In this document: positions 43,561 to 53,281 of the stretch, in pieces
Numbering within the stretch: the first letter of the stretch is position 1
Layout: each line of letters begins with the position of its first letter
Assembly (NCBI GenBank): GCA_003161615.1
Contig: PMOB01000006.1
Location: forward strand, 62,001-126,000
DNA from: Actinomycetota bacterium
GTDB lineage: Bacteria > Actinomycetota > Thermoleophilia > Gaiellales > Gaiellaceae
Direction: 5' to 3'
DNA: 64,000 nt
Made by a program: the position numbers and the translations under genes
Notes under the pieces: generated by a model
Told to the model about the DNA's origin: nothing
The model's input: the letters and a program-made list of their open reading frames with translations, nothing else
The model's database searches: none

Positions 43561-43571
43561 TTCGGTGATCT

Positions 43572-43587
43572 ATAGCAAATTTGCTAT
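43572..43587. promoter_or_regulatory. Perfect 16-base AT-rich palindrome in front of selB
   Basis: ATAGCAAATTTGCTAT reads the same on both strands and sits directly before the selB GTG (43588), filling most of the 27-base gap between selB and the divergent membrane gene. In a genome this GC-rich such a stretch is unexpected by chance and looks like a dimeric repressor operator acting on both genes. Confidence 0.65.
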
Positions 43588-45180
43588 GTGCAGACAATGC
43601 CGCTGACGGTCGGCACGGCGGGCCACATCGACCACGGCAAGACCGCGCTCGTCGAGGCGCTCACCGGCAAGAACACCGACCGCCTGCCCGAGGAGCACGA
43701 GCGCGGCATCTCGATCGACCTCGGCTACGCGCCGCTCGAGCTTCCGGACGGGACGCAGCTGTCCGTCGTCGACGTCCCCGGCCACGAGCGGTTCGTCCGC
43801 ACGATGGTCGCCGGCGCGAGCGGCATCGACCTCTTTCTCCTCGTCATCGACGCCGCCGAAGGCGCGCGGCCGCAGACGCGCGAGCACCTCGCGATCCTCC
43901 GCCTGCTCGGCATCGAGCACGGCGTCGTCGCGCTGACGAAAGCCGACCTCGTGGACTCCGAGACGCTCGGGCTCGCGCGGCTCGAGGCGGAGGAGCTCGT
44001 GCCCGGCGTCCCCGTCGTGGCGACGAGTTCGCGCACGGGAACCGGGCTCGACGAACTGCGCACGGCCCTCGCGGAGGTTGCGGCACGGGTCGAGCAGCAC
44101 CCGGCCGACGGCCCGACGCGCCTCCACATCGACCGCTCCTTCACGCTGCACGGGATCGGCACCGTGGTGACCGGCACGCTGTGGTCGGGGACGATCGGCG
44201 AAGGCGACGAGCTCCGAGTCGAGCCGCAGGGGCGGATGGTTCGGGTTCGGAGCGTCCAGGTGCACGACCGTCCGGTCGAGCGCGCGGAGGCGGGCCAGCG
44301 CGTCGCCGTCTCGCTGCCGGGAGTCGAGCGGCAGGAGATCACGCGCGGCGATGTTCTCGTCACGCCCGGCGCGTTCGGGCCGAGCTTCCGGCTCGACGTG
44401 GCGCTCGACGAAGCGGCGGAGATCCCGGCGCGCGTCCAGCTCCACCACGGCACCGCGGAGGCTGTCGCTCGCGTCGCGCGCGTGGGCGAGCGCTTCGCCC
44501 AGTTGCGCCTGTCGCGTCCCGTCGTCGCGGCGCGCGGCGACCGCGTCGTCCTCCGGGCCGGAACAACGGTTGGGGGCGGCGCCGTCCTCGATCCCAAGCC
44601 GCCCCGCCACGCCGACCTCGCCCGCTTCGAAGCGCTCGAGCGCGGCGAGACGTTTGTCCACGCCCCCGTGCAGGTGGACGGGGAGTGGGTCTGGTCGGCG
44701 GAGTGGCTCGACGAGCTCCGTGCCGAGCTCGGCCACGCCATCGACGCAGCGGACCCGCTCGACCCGGGCGTTCCTGTGCCGGCGGCAGCGTGGACGAAGA
44801 CGGTTCTGCCGCAGCTCGGGCTCGAGCTGCGTGGCGCGAAGCTCTACCGGCCTGGTGCCGCGGCGGAGCTCGGCGGGCATGCGGACGCTGCCGCCGCCCT
44901 CGAGGCGCAACTCGGGGTGGAGCCTGTCCAGGTGGAGGACGGCGCACTGGCCGGCTTCCTCGAGGAGCAGGGACGTCTCGTCCGCGTCGGCGACGGCTAC
45001 GCGATCTCGCCGGCCGCGTACGAGCGGGCCCGCGCCGTCCTTCACGACGGGATCACGCTCGCCGAGTTCCGCGACGCGCTCGGCGTCGGCCGCAAGACGG
45101 CCCAGCTCTATCTCGAGCGCTTCGACGCCGACGGGGTGACACGGCGCGTCGGAGATGGCAGAGTCCTGCGACGCCGATGA
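43588..45180 (+). CDS. selB: Selenocysteine-specific elongation factor
   Basis: The 530 aa GTPase has G1 [19 protein letters not shown], the [16 protein letters not shown] switch region, G3 DVPGHERFV and G4 TKAD, followed by beta-barrel domains 2-3 and a reduced C-terminal region with winged-helix repeats ([25 protein letters not shown]). It delivers Sec-tRNA to UGA codons with a SECIS element. Start GTG 43588, or ATG 43597 which gives the usual N-terminus [14 protein letters not shown]. The stop overlaps the SnoaL-like ATG. Confidence 0.95.
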   Translation: MQTMPLTVGTAGHIDHGKTALVEALTGKNTDRLPEEHERGISIDLGYAPLELPDGTQLSVVDVPGHERFVRTMVAGASGIDLFLLVIDAAEGARPQTREHLAILRLLGIEHGVVALTKADLVDSETLGLARLEAEELVPGVPVVATSSRTGTGLDELRTALAEVAARVEQHPADGPTRLHIDRSFTLHGIGTVVTGTLWSGTIGEGDELRVEPQGRMVRVRSVQVHDRPVERAEAGQRVAVSLPGVERQEITRGDVLVTPGAFGPSFRLDVALDEAAEIPARVQLHHGTAEAVARVARVGERFAQLRLSRPVVAARGDRVVLRAGTTVGGGAVLDPKPPRHADLARFEALERGETFVHAPVQVDGEWVWSAEWLDELRAELGHAIDAADPLDPGVPVPAAAWTKTVLPQLGLELRGAKLYRPGAAAELGGHADAAAALEAQLGVEPVQVEDGALAGFLEEQGRLVRVGDGYAISPAAYERARAVLHDGITLAEFRDALGVGRKTAQLYLERFDADGVTRRVGDGRVLRRR

Positions 45181-45518
45181 ACGTTCTGGAGCTGATCTCC
45201 TCCTACAACGACGCCTGGAACGCGCAGGACCTCGATGCGATCTGCGCGCTCCACGCGCCGGGAATGGTGTTCGAGAACCACACGGCAGGCGAGCGCGCCG
45301 AGGGCGATGCCGTCCGCGAGCACATCGCCGCGATCTTCGCCGCCTATCCGGACTTGACGTTCACGACGCGCGACCTCCGGGTCGGCGAGGACTTCGCGGT
45401 CTGCGAATGGACCGCGCGGACCGGCGGCCGCGAGTGGGACGGCGTCGACGTCTTCCCGCTCAGGGACGGGCTGATCCTCCGCAAGGACGTGTACTCGGCG
45501 TCCCACCTCGCGCGCTAG
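45177..45518 (+). CDS. SnoaL/NTF2-like protein, 113 aa
   Basis: A compact alpha+beta protein: LELISSYNDAWNAQDLDAIC, then APGMVFENHTAGER and the typical C-terminal strand pattern (DVFPLRDGLILRKDVY). The family includes polyketide cyclases, ketosteroid isomerases and many proteins of unknown function. No catalytic assignment is safe. It is coupled to selB by a four-base overlap. Confidence 0.8.
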   Translation: MNVLELISSYNDAWNAQDLDAICALHAPGMVFENHTAGERAEGDAVREHIAAIFAAYPDLTFTTRDLRVGEDFAVCEWTARTGGREWDGVDVFPLRDGLILRKDVYSASHLAR

Positions 45519-45533
45519 CCCTACGCTGGCGGC

Positions 45534-46208
45534 GTGCCGATCCGCGCCTTCCTCTTCGATTTCGACGGGCTGATCCTCGACACCGAGCTCGCCTCGCGCG
45601 CCGGCTGGGAGCTGCTCTACCGCGAGCAGGGACACGAGCTGCCGGCGGATATGTGGGCGACCCTCGTCGGGACGACCCATGCGCCGTGGGACCCGATGAC
45701 GCACCTCGAGGAGCTCGTCGGGGCGCCGCTCGAGCGGGAGGCGCTGAACAAGCGACGCCGCACCCACGAGCTCGCGCTGATCGAGACAGAGGAGCTCCGG
45801 CCCGGCATCCCCGACTACCTCGCCGCTGCGCAACAGCACGGGCTGAAGCGCGCGGTCGTCTCCAGCTCGAACGACCAGTGGGTCGAGATGCACCTCGAGC
45901 GGCTCGGAGAAGCCGACGGCTGGGACGCGATCTGCACGGCGAACCGCGATCCCGCGCGGGCGAAGCCAGCGCCGACGCTCTACCTCGAGGCGCTCGACCT
46001 GCTCGGCGTCGGGGCGGACGAGGCGATCGCCTTCGAGGACTCGCCGAACGGCATCCGCGCCGCCAAGGCTGCGGGCATCTTCTGCGTCGGGATCCCGAAC
46101 GAGGTGACCCGCGAGCTCGGGCTCGGCGACGCGGGAGCCGACCTCCTGCTCGACTCGCTCGCCGATCTGCCGCCCGACGAATTGCTCGCGCGCTTTGCGA
46201 AGGCATAG
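45534..46208 (+). CDS. HAD-superfamily phosphatase (phosphoglucomutase-like)
   Basis: A 224 aa protein with motif I DFDGLILDTE (nucleophile and acid Asp), motif II VVSSSN, the Lys in RAKPAPTLYLEAL and motif IV FEDSPNGIRAAKAAGI. The helical cap is of the subfamily IA type. It hydrolyses phosphate esters or moves phosphate on a sugar; the substrate is unknown. GTG start, 15 bases after the upstream gene. Confidence 0.87.
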   Translation: MPIRAFLFDFDGLILDTELASRAGWELLYREQGHELPADMWATLVGTTHAPWDPMTHLEELVGAPLEREALNKRRRTHELALIETEELRPGIPDYLAAAQQHGLKRAVVSSSNDQWVEMHLERLGEADGWDAICTANRDPARAKPAPTLYLEALDLLGVGADEAIAFEDSPNGIRAAKAAGIFCVGIPNEVTRELGLGDAGADLLLDSLADLPPDELLARFAKA

Positions 46209-46217
46209 GGTCGCTTC

Positions 46218-46610
46218 ATGGCTGCCTACGAGACTTCCCACATCGACGCCATGGCGTCGCAGCAATGGCCGCACTGGATCCCGATCCGCCACCGGCTGGG
46301 GATCGAGACGTTCGGGATCAATGCGTACCGCCGCAACGCCGGCGAGGGCGCGGTGCCCGAGCACGACGAGTCGGCGAGCGGCGCCCCTGAGCTGTTCTAC
46401 GTCGCCACCGGCCACGCGACCTTCTCCGTCGGAGACGACGAGTTCGACGCTCCCGCCGGCACATGCGTCTGGATCACGGACGCGGCGGCGAGGCGCTCGG
46501 CCGTCGCGAAGGCCGACAACACGCTCGTCCTCGCGATCGGAGCCGCGAAGCCGGGAGAGGCGTACGCCCCGTCCGGCTGGGACACGCACTACCTCGCCGA
46601 CGAGAGCTAG
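46218..46610 (+). CDS. Cupin-domain protein, 130 aa
   Basis: A small beta-barrel protein with the cupin pattern: PEHDESASGAPELFYVATG (first motif, E-x-x-Y-V-x-x-G) and the second motif with Pro-Ala-Gly (EFDAPAGTCVWI). One metal-binding His of motif 1 is present; the others are partly replaced, so metal binding is unsure. It ends the selB gene run, just before the oppositely oriented tRNA-Sec. Confidence 0.75.
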   Translation: MAAYETSHIDAMASQQWPHWIPIRHRLGIETFGINAYRRNAGEGAVPEHDESASGAPELFYVATGHATFSVGDDEFDAPAGTCVWITDAAARRSAVAKADNTLVLAIGAAKPGEAYAPSGWDTHYLADES

Positions 46611-46617
46611 ACCCGGA

Positions 46618-46709
46618 CGGAGCGGCGCCGGAGTCGAACCGACCTAGCCGTGGGTTGCACGACCGTACGGGTTTTGAAGACCCGCTGGGCCACCAGGCCC
46701 GGCCGCTCC
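46618..46709 (-). tRNA. selC: Selenocysteine tRNA (anticodon UCA)
   Basis: The 92-base RNA has an eight-base acceptor stem (GGAGCGGC / GCCGCTCC), a long D stem (GGGCC-TGGT-GGCCC), an anticodon arm with loop CTTCAAA giving UCA, a long variable arm and a T arm with GGTTCGACTCC. These are hallmarks of bacterial tRNA-Sec. The discriminator is G and CCA is not encoded. With selA and selB it shows that UGA is decoded as selenocysteine in some genes of this organism. Confidence 0.96.
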
Positions 46710-46726
46710 GCTCCGAGGGTATCCGG

Positions 46727-47167
46727 CTACGTACAGACCGCCGACGCGGTCGTCGTGGTCTCGAGCAGGCCGGTCGGATCGAGCTGGTAGGCGAACCAGC
46801 GGCCGACGGTCCCGTAGACGCAGAAGTGCGACCCGTCGAGCGCCACCCGGGCAGTCACGCCCGCAGCCTCGACCCCGGAGTTGTTGATGTACATCGCGCT
46901 GGTGAGGCCGCCGTCGTAGACCTTCAGCCGCGCGAGCGTCATCCCGGCGTAGCCGCTGTTCTCCTGGCCGTAGATCGCTGCCGCGGTGGCCAGCTCTCGC
47001 GTGTCGGCCTTCGCTGCCGACTGGGAGGCGGTGTCCTGGTACTGGAGATACGCGGGCACGGCGACGAGCAGCAGGATCGAGAGGATCACCATCGTGATCA
47101 ACAGCTCGATCAGCGTGAAGCCGCTTTCTTCGCTCGCGAGACGGTGGAGAGTGCGACGACGTGCCAC
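46727..47167 (-). CDS. Type IV pilin-like / pseudopilin protein
   Basis: A 146 aa protein with a prepilin leader ending in Gly and the conserved start of the mature chain FTLIELLITMVILSILLLVA, including the Glu at position 5. The globular part is small with two Cys near the C-terminus (CVYGTV and AVCT) that could form the D-loop disulfide. It is probably a pilus, competence or secretion pseudopilin. No assembly genes are next to it. GTG start. Confidence 0.87.
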   Translation of the reverse strand: MARRRTLHRLASEESGFTLIELLITMVILSILLLVAVPAYLQYQDTASQSAAKADTRELATAAAIYGQENSGYAGMTLARLKVYDGGLTSAMYINNSGVEAAGVTARVALDGSHFCVYGTVGRWFAYQLDPTGLLETTTTASAVCT

Positions 47168-47227
47168 GAGTCGCGAATCGGCATCCCGCCGCCCGGAATC
47201 AAGGATGGATCGGGATACGAAGAAGCT

Positions 47228-47497
47228 CTACTCGCCCTGCATCTCGTCGATCGCGCCACGGCCCGCGTCGTGCACGCGGCGGCGCCGCTCCTCGACGGAC
47301 TCCGGCGGTTCGCTTGGCTCGGCGGCAGACGGTTCGTCGCCCGCGCGGCTCTCGGCGAGCTTCGCCCGCAGTTCCTCGGCCCGCGCGTCCTGCTCGTCCG
47401 CGCCGGGCCATTCCGAGACGGCGCTTCTCCCTCGCAGCCACCGGTACCCAACGGCCGCTCCTGCGGCTCCGGCGATCCAGGCGGCTAACCGCTTCAC
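47228..47497 (-). CDS. Small membrane-anchored hypothetical protein, 89 aa
   Basis: A basic N-terminus and one short hydrophobic helix (LAAWIAGAAGAAVGYRWL) are followed by an acidic Glu/Pro/Ser-rich helical tail (EEERRRRVHDAG at the end region). No known family was recognised. It lies upstream of the pilin gene on the same strand, with a 60-base gap. GTG start. Confidence 0.6.
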   Translation of the reverse strand: MKRLAAWIAGAAGAAVGYRWLRGRSAVSEWPGADEQDARAEELRAKLAESRAGDEPSAAEPSEPPESVEERRRRVHDAGRGAIDEMQGE

Positions 47498-47613
47498 GAG
47501 GTGGATGCTACTCTGGCCGTCGCTTCCTGCCCCGTCATCGCGCTGTTCCGTCCCGAGCAGCGCCGGCAGTCGGGGCCGACATCGAGACCATGGGAAGGGA
47601 GGGCCTCGGGACT

Positions 47614-48186
47614 GTGACGACCTACGAGATCTTGCTGATGCTGGACCCGGAGCACGCCGAGGCGCGCCAGGACGAGATCGTCGCGCGCACTCGCGAGCTC
47701 GTGGAGAAGAGCGGCGGAACCTGGCAGAGCCACGACCCGTGGGGCCGGCGGCGCCTCGCCTATCCGATCGACCACAAGGAGGAAGGCGTCTACCACCTCG
47801 TCGTCTTCGACGCGGAGGCTGCGACGCTCGATGAGGTTTCCCGCGTGCTCAAGATCGACGACGCCGTGATTCGCCACCTGGCGACGCGCCACACCGCAGG
47901 CTCGCGCACAGGCGCGCCGCACGACGAGCTGGCCACGCTCGCGGCACCGAAGCCGGCCGAGGTCGAGTCGGCCGAGGTCGAGCCCCCCGCTGAGCCGGCG
48001 GCCGAGACGGTCGAGTCCGAAACGGCCGAGCCCCCCGCGGACGAGCCAGAGGCGGACGTTTCCGCCGTCGAGGAGCCGGAGTACGCTGCCACGGACGAGG
48101 CTGGTAGCGACGCCGGCGAAGCCGACGTCGCCCGGCCGGAAGACCTGGGGGAACCGGGCGAGGTTCCGGAAGAGAAAGAGGAGTAA
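47614..48186 (+). CDS. rpsF: Ribosomal protein bS6, with long acidic tail
   Basis: Residues 1-95 are bS6 (TTYEILLMLDPEHAE, RRRLAYPIDHKEEGVYHL, ATLDEVSRVLKIDDAVIRHL). The next about 95 residues are a low-complexity Glu/Ala/Pro tail, roughly doubling the length of a usual bS6. bS6 pairs with bS18 in the small subunit. GTG start at 47614 gives the usual N-terminus; an ATG at 47590 would add eight residues. It heads the rpsF-ssb-rpsR-rplI run. Confidence 0.94.
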   Translation: MTTYEILLMLDPEHAEARQDEIVARTRELVEKSGGTWQSHDPWGRRRLAYPIDHKEEGVYHLVVFDAEAATLDEVSRVLKIDDAVIRHLATRHTAGSRTGAPHDELATLAAPKPAEVESAEVEPPAEPAAETVESETAEPPADEPEADVSAVEEPEYAATDEAGSDAGEADVARPEDLGEPGEVPEEKEE

Positions 48187-48189
48187 ACG

Positions 48190-48633
48190 ATGGCAGCCAA
48201 CATCAATCGCGTCGTGCTCGTCGGCAACCTGACGAGAGACCCCGAGTTGCGGCACACGCCGGGCGGCACGCCCGTCTGCAGCCTCCGCGTGGCGGTCAAC
48301 GACCGCAAGAAGGACGAGTCGGGCAACTGGGTCGACGCACCCAACTACTTCAGCGTCTCCGTCTTCGGCAACCAGGCCGAGAGCTGCGCGCAGTACCTCA
48401 GCAAGGGCCGGCCCGTCGGCATCGACGGCAAGCTCCGCTGGCGCGAGTGGGAGGCGAAGGACGGCGGCGGCAAGCGCGAGGCCGTGGAGATCGTGGCCGA
48501 CAGCGTCCAGTTCCTCGGCGGCCGCGGCGAGGGCGAAGGCGGCGGCGCCGGCGGCGGCAACCAGTTCGTGCCGGCAGGGGCGCAGGAGAGCGCCGACTTC
48601 CCGGCGGCGGCAGACGACGACATCCCGTTCTAG
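48190..48633 (+). CDS. ssb: Single-stranded DNA-binding protein
   Basis: A 147 aa SSB with the OB fold ([36 protein letters not shown]) and the C-terminal acidic tip DDDIPF needed for partner binding. The linker is Gly-rich. It binds single-stranded DNA at forks and repair sites. It starts four bases after rpsF. Confidence 0.96.
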   Translation: MAANINRVVLVGNLTRDPELRHTPGGTPVCSLRVAVNDRKKDESGNWVDAPNYFSVSVFGNQAESCAQYLSKGRPVGIDGKLRWREWEAKDGGGKREAVEIVADSVQFLGGRGEGEGGGAGGGNQFVPAGAQESADFPAAADDDIPF

Positions 48634-48640
48634 GAGAGGC

Positions 48641-48985
48641 ATGGCGAGAGAGAAATCACAGCAACAGTCATCGCGGCGGCGGCCCGGCCAGTCGGCGGGC
48701 CCGTTCAAGAAGAGGAACTGCTTCTTCTGCAAGGAGAAGATCGCGGAGGTCGACTACAAGAACATCAACCAGCTGCGGCGCTACGTCTCCGAGAAGGGGA
48801 AGATCCGCAGCCGCCGCATCACCGGCGCCTGCCGGCGGCACCAGGTGCAGGTGGCTCAGGCCGTCAAGCGCGCGCGCGAGATGGCGCTGCTGCCGTACGT
48901 CGCCGAGGGCTCCGAGGAAGGCGGCCGTGGCGGAGGCCGGCGCGACCGCGGCGATCGCGGTGATCGCGACAGGGGCGATCGCTGA
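48641..48985 (+). CDS. rpsR: Ribosomal protein bS18
   Basis: The 114 aa protein has the bS18 core ([35 protein letters not shown]) with Cys residues of the zinc-containing form. There is an about 22-residue Arg/Ser/Gln-rich N-terminal extension and a C-terminal tail of RGDR-like repeats ([13 protein letters not shown]), which is unusual and about 20 residues longer than normal. It binds bS6. The last base overlaps the rplI ATG. Confidence 0.94.
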   Translation: MAREKSQQQSSRRRPGQSAGPFKKRNCFFCKEKIAEVDYKNINQLRRYVSEKGKIRSRRITGACRRHQVQVAQAVKRAREMALLPYVAEGSEEGGRGGGRRDRGDRGDRDRGDR

Positions 48986-49662
48986 TGGAGGTCATCCTCC
49001 TCTCCGACGTTGACGACGTCGGCCTGCGCGGCGACGTTGTTTCGGTGGCACGCGGCTACGCCCGCAACTACCTGCTGCCGCGGCGGCTCGCCGAGGAGGC
49101 CACGCCCGCCCGGGTCGCCGAGCTGCGGAAGATCGACGACCAGCGCGCCCGGCACGAGGCGAAGACGTTCGAGCAGGCGCAGTCGATCGCGGAGACGCTC
49201 GCGAAGACCGTGCTCCGCTTCGAGGTCAAGGCCGGCCCGACCGGCTCCCTCTTCGGCTCGGTCACACCGACCGACATCGTCGACGAGCTCTGGAGCTCCC
49301 AGAAGATCCGCGTCGACCGGCGCAAGATCGACACCGACCCGATCAAGCGGATCGGCCGCTACCAGGTCCCGATCGACGTCTTCCAGGACGTCCGCGTCGA
49401 GGTGAAGACCGAGGTGATCCCGGAAGGCGGCGAGCTGCCGTCCGACGAGGAGCTCGAGGCGATGGAGGCCGCCGAACGCGCCGAACAGGCCGAGGCGGAC
49501 GAGTCCACCGAGCCTGCTGCGGACCTCGAGGAGATCCTCGCCGAAGAAGACGCCGCCGAGACCGCGGAGGCAGAAGCCGCCGAGGCCGGCGAAGGCGAGG
49601 CGGAAGCCGAGCCGGAGCCCGACTGGCGCGCCGACGCCGACGCCGCTCTCCGCAACGAATAA
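48985..49662 (+). CDS. rplI: Ribosomal protein bL9, with long acidic tail
   Basis: Residues 1-150 are bL9 ([38 protein letters not shown]). After this comes an about 75-residue Glu/Ala-rich acidic extension, so it is 225 residues instead of about 150. bL9 binds 23S rRNA at the L1 stalk base. It is in the run with ssb and rpsR. Confidence 0.94.
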   Translation: MEVILLSDVDDVGLRGDVVSVARGYARNYLLPRRLAEEATPARVAELRKIDDQRARHEAKTFEQAQSIAETLAKTVLRFEVKAGPTGSLFGSVTPTDIVDELWSSQKIRVDRRKIDTDPIKRIGRYQVPIDVFQDVRVEVKTEVIPEGGELPSDEELEAMEAAERAEQAEADESTEPAADLEEILAEEDAAETAEAEAAEAGEGEAEAEPEPDWRADADAALRNE

Positions 49663-49905
49663 GTAGCTCGCCGAAGCCCTGCGGCTTCGCTCACTGAGTA
49701 ACTCCGCAGCGCCCGCGATCTATCAACAACGCTGTGGAACTAGGCAGGAAGTTCCCGCTGCTAGCGGCTCCTCCATCCACAGGTGCGCCGTCCGGGGCGC
49801 CTGCAACGATGCCTGTTTCTCCTGCAAATGGCTGAAAAAGACCTGTTCACAGTGGACATACCCACACCTAGTAACCCGGCGGCCGGAGTGCTGGAATCGA
49901 GACGT
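49663..49905. other. Gap between rplI and dnaB
   Basis: 243 bases without a convincing gene. It holds a weak hairpin (CGAAGCC-CTGC-GGCTTCG, 49672-49689) that may end the ribosomal run, and a few TCCACA/CACAG fragments (around 49772 and 49847) that only loosely resemble DnaA boxes. The dnaB promoter must lie here. Confidence 0.5.
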
Positions 49906-51270
49906 ATGTCGCTCGCCCCGGTTCCGTCCCCTGCTGCAGCGCCTGGCGTCGTTCCTCCGCAGAACCTCGAGGCGGAGGAGTCTGTCCTCGGCGCGATGAT
50001 GCTGTCGCCCGGCGCGATCGCGGCCGTGAGCGAGATCCTCGACGCCTCGGACTTCTACCGCGAGTCGCACGCGAAGATCTATCGCGCGGCGCTGCAGCTG
50101 TACGGCAAGAACGAGCCTGTAGACGCGATCACGCTGACGAACGAGCTCGAGCAGCGCGGCGAGCTCGAGGAGGTCGGCGGGCGCGTGCGCCTCTACGAGC
50201 TGGCGAACCTCGTCCCCGCGAGCGCGAACGCGCGCCACTACGCGGAGATCGTGCGGGAGAACGCGACGCTGCGCGGCCTGATCCGTGCCGGCGGCGAGAT
50301 CGCGCAGCTCGGCTGGGAACGCGAGGGCGAGCCGACGGAACTCGTCGCGCGCGCCGAGCAGCTCGTCTTCGAGCTGGCCGAGCGCCGCAGCGAGGGCGAG
50401 CTCGTCCTCTTCAAGGACACGCTCGTCGAGACCTTCCAGCGGATCAGCCACCTCTACGAGTCCGGCGCCGAGGTCACGGGGCTCCGCAGCGGCTTCAAGG
50501 ATCTCGACAAGCTCACCGCCGGCTTCCAGCCCGCCAACCTGATCATCCTCGCCGCGCGCCCGTCGATGGGAAAGAGCGCCTTCGCGCTCGAGATCGCGAA
50601 CTACGTCGCCGTCGACGAGAAGACGCCGTGCGCCTTCTTCAGCCTCGAGATGTCGCGGCAGGAGGTTGCGCAGCGCCTCATCTGCTCGCGCGGCAAGGTC
50701 GACGCCCACCACATCCGCACCGGCCGGCTCGCGAAGGACGACTGGCCCCGGCTCGCTCAGGCGTGCGGCCAGCTCGAGGCGGCGCCGCTCTACGTCGACG
50801 ACACCCCGGGGCTCAGCCTGCTCGAGCTCCGCGCCCGCGCCCAGACGCTGAAGCGGCGCGAGCCGAACCTCGGGCTCGTCGTCGTGGACTACCTGCAGCT
50901 GATGACGACCGGCCGCAGCGAGGAGAGCCGCCTGCAGGAGGTCTCGCGGATCTCCCGCGACCTGAAGGCGCTCGCGAAGGATCTCGACGTTCCCGTGATC
51001 GCCCTCTCCCAGCTCAACCGCTCGCCCGAGCAGCGCCACGACAAGCGGCCGATGCTCTCCGACCTCCGCGAGTCGGGCTCGATCGAGCAGGACGCCGACC
51101 TCGTCATGTTCCTCTACCGCGAGGAGTACTACGACCGCGACGAGGCAGACGACAGCAAGAAGGGCATCGCCGAAGTGATCATCTCCAAGCACCGCAACGG
51201 CCCGATCGGGAATTTCAACGTCGCCTTCATCAGCCGATATGCAAAGTTCGCCAGCCTCCAGCAGCAGTAG
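49906..51270 (+). CDS. dnaB: Replicative DNA helicase
   Basis: The 454 aa protein has the DnaB N-terminal domain (PPQNLEAEESVLGAMMLSP) and the RecA-like helicase: Walker A ARPSMGKSAFALE near residue 220, Walker B LVVVDYLQLM near residue 325, and the DLRESGSIEQDADLV motif near residue 385. No intein is present. It unwinds DNA at the replication fork. The ATG at 49906 was chosen because it directly precedes the conserved N-terminus. It overlaps or abuts the loader gene. Confidence 0.96.
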   Translation: MSLAPVPSPAAAPGVVPPQNLEAEESVLGAMMLSPGAIAAVSEILDASDFYRESHAKIYRAALQLYGKNEPVDAITLTNELEQRGELEEVGGRVRLYELANLVPASANARHYAEIVRENATLRGLIRAGGEIAQLGWEREGEPTELVARAEQLVFELAERRSEGELVLFKDTLVETFQRISHLYESGAEVTGLRSGFKDLDKLTAGFQPANLIILAARPSMGKSAFALEIANYVAVDEKTPCAFFSLEMSRQEVAQRLICSRGKVDAHHIRTGRLAKDDWPRLAQACGQLEAAPLYVDDTPGLSLLELRARAQTLKRREPNLGLVVVDYLQLMTTGRSEESRLQEVSRISRDLKALAKDLDVPVIALSQLNRSPEQRHDKRPMLSDLRESGSIEQDADLVMFLYREEYYDRDEADDSKKGIAEVIISKHRNGPIGNFNVAFISRYAKFASLQQQ

Positions 51271-51277
51271 CTCGCTC

Positions 51278-51979
51278 GTGGCGAAGTGCCTCGGCTGCGG
51301 GCGCGAGTTCGCGACCGAGCAGGTCGTCCTCCTCGGGCAGACCTTCCCCGCCGAGCGCTACTGCGACGTCTGCCGCGAGGGCGAGATCGTGGAGGACGAA
51401 CAGCGCCAGGCGGACATCCGCTGGACGCGCGTCCGCGTCCCCTCCGCGTACGACGGCTGCACGTTCGAGACGTTCGAGCCCGTCCCCGACACGCGCAACG
51501 CGCTCGCGGTGTGCAAACAGTGGGCGAAGGAGTTGCGCGCCGGGACGGACCTGCGGCAGGGCCTGCTCCTGCGGGGGAATCCGGGCGCGGGCAAGACGCA
51601 CCTCGCGGTGGCGATCCTGCGCGAGATCATCTGGAGCGACCAGCGAAAGACGGCGCTCTTCCTCAACGTCCCTGCCTGGCTCAACGCGCTGCGCGAGAGC
51701 TACGGCGACGGTGAGCCGCCCCCCAACCCGAGCGGCTACGACCTCGTCGTCCTCGACGACCTCGGCGCCGAGGACTGGTCGAGCTGGGCGCGCGACCGCA
51801 TCTACAACCTCGTCAACCAGCGCGAGCAGCAGCGCAGCCTCGTGATCGTGACGACGAACCACGAGTGGCCCGACCTCGCCGGCCGCGTCGGCGGCCCGAC
51901 CGCGAGCCGGCTCCGCCGCCTGGCGCGCGAAGTGCACGTCGACGCGCGCGACGACTTCCGCGCACGCGACGCGGCGTAG
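51278..51979 (+). CDS. DnaC/DnaI-like helicase loader ATPase with zinc ribbon
   Basis: A 233 aa AAA+ ATPase. An N-terminal Cys4 zinc ribbon (CLGCGREF and CDVCREGE) is followed by Walker A LRGNPGAGKTHLA near residue 100 and Walker B LVVLDDLGAED near residue 155, with sensor TTNHEW. It resembles DnaC/DnaI/IstB loaders, not DciA. The position right behind dnaB suggests it loads that helicase. GTG 51278 follows the dnaB stop; an ATG at 51239 would overlap dnaB by 32 bases. Confidence 0.87.
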   Translation: MAKCLGCGREFATEQVVLLGQTFPAERYCDVCREGEIVEDEQRQADIRWTRVRVPSAYDGCTFETFEPVPDTRNALAVCKQWAKELRAGTDLRQGLLLRGNPGAGKTHLAVAILREIIWSDQRKTALFLNVPAWLNALRESYGDGEPPPNPSGYDLVVLDDLGAEDWSSWARDRIYNLVNQREQQRSLVIVTTNHEWPDLAGRVGGPTASRLRRLAREVHVDARDDFRARDAA

Positions 51980-52009
51980 GCCGGAACCCGCGGGGGGCAT
52001 ACTTCTCCT

Positions 52010-53270
<1,261 letters not shown>

Positions 53271-53281
<11 letters not shown>

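Noticed and set aside
47498-47613. The bS6:bS18-binding leader RNA upstream of rpsF
   Set aside because: The conserved core of that leader could not be recognised by eye, so it is not listed.
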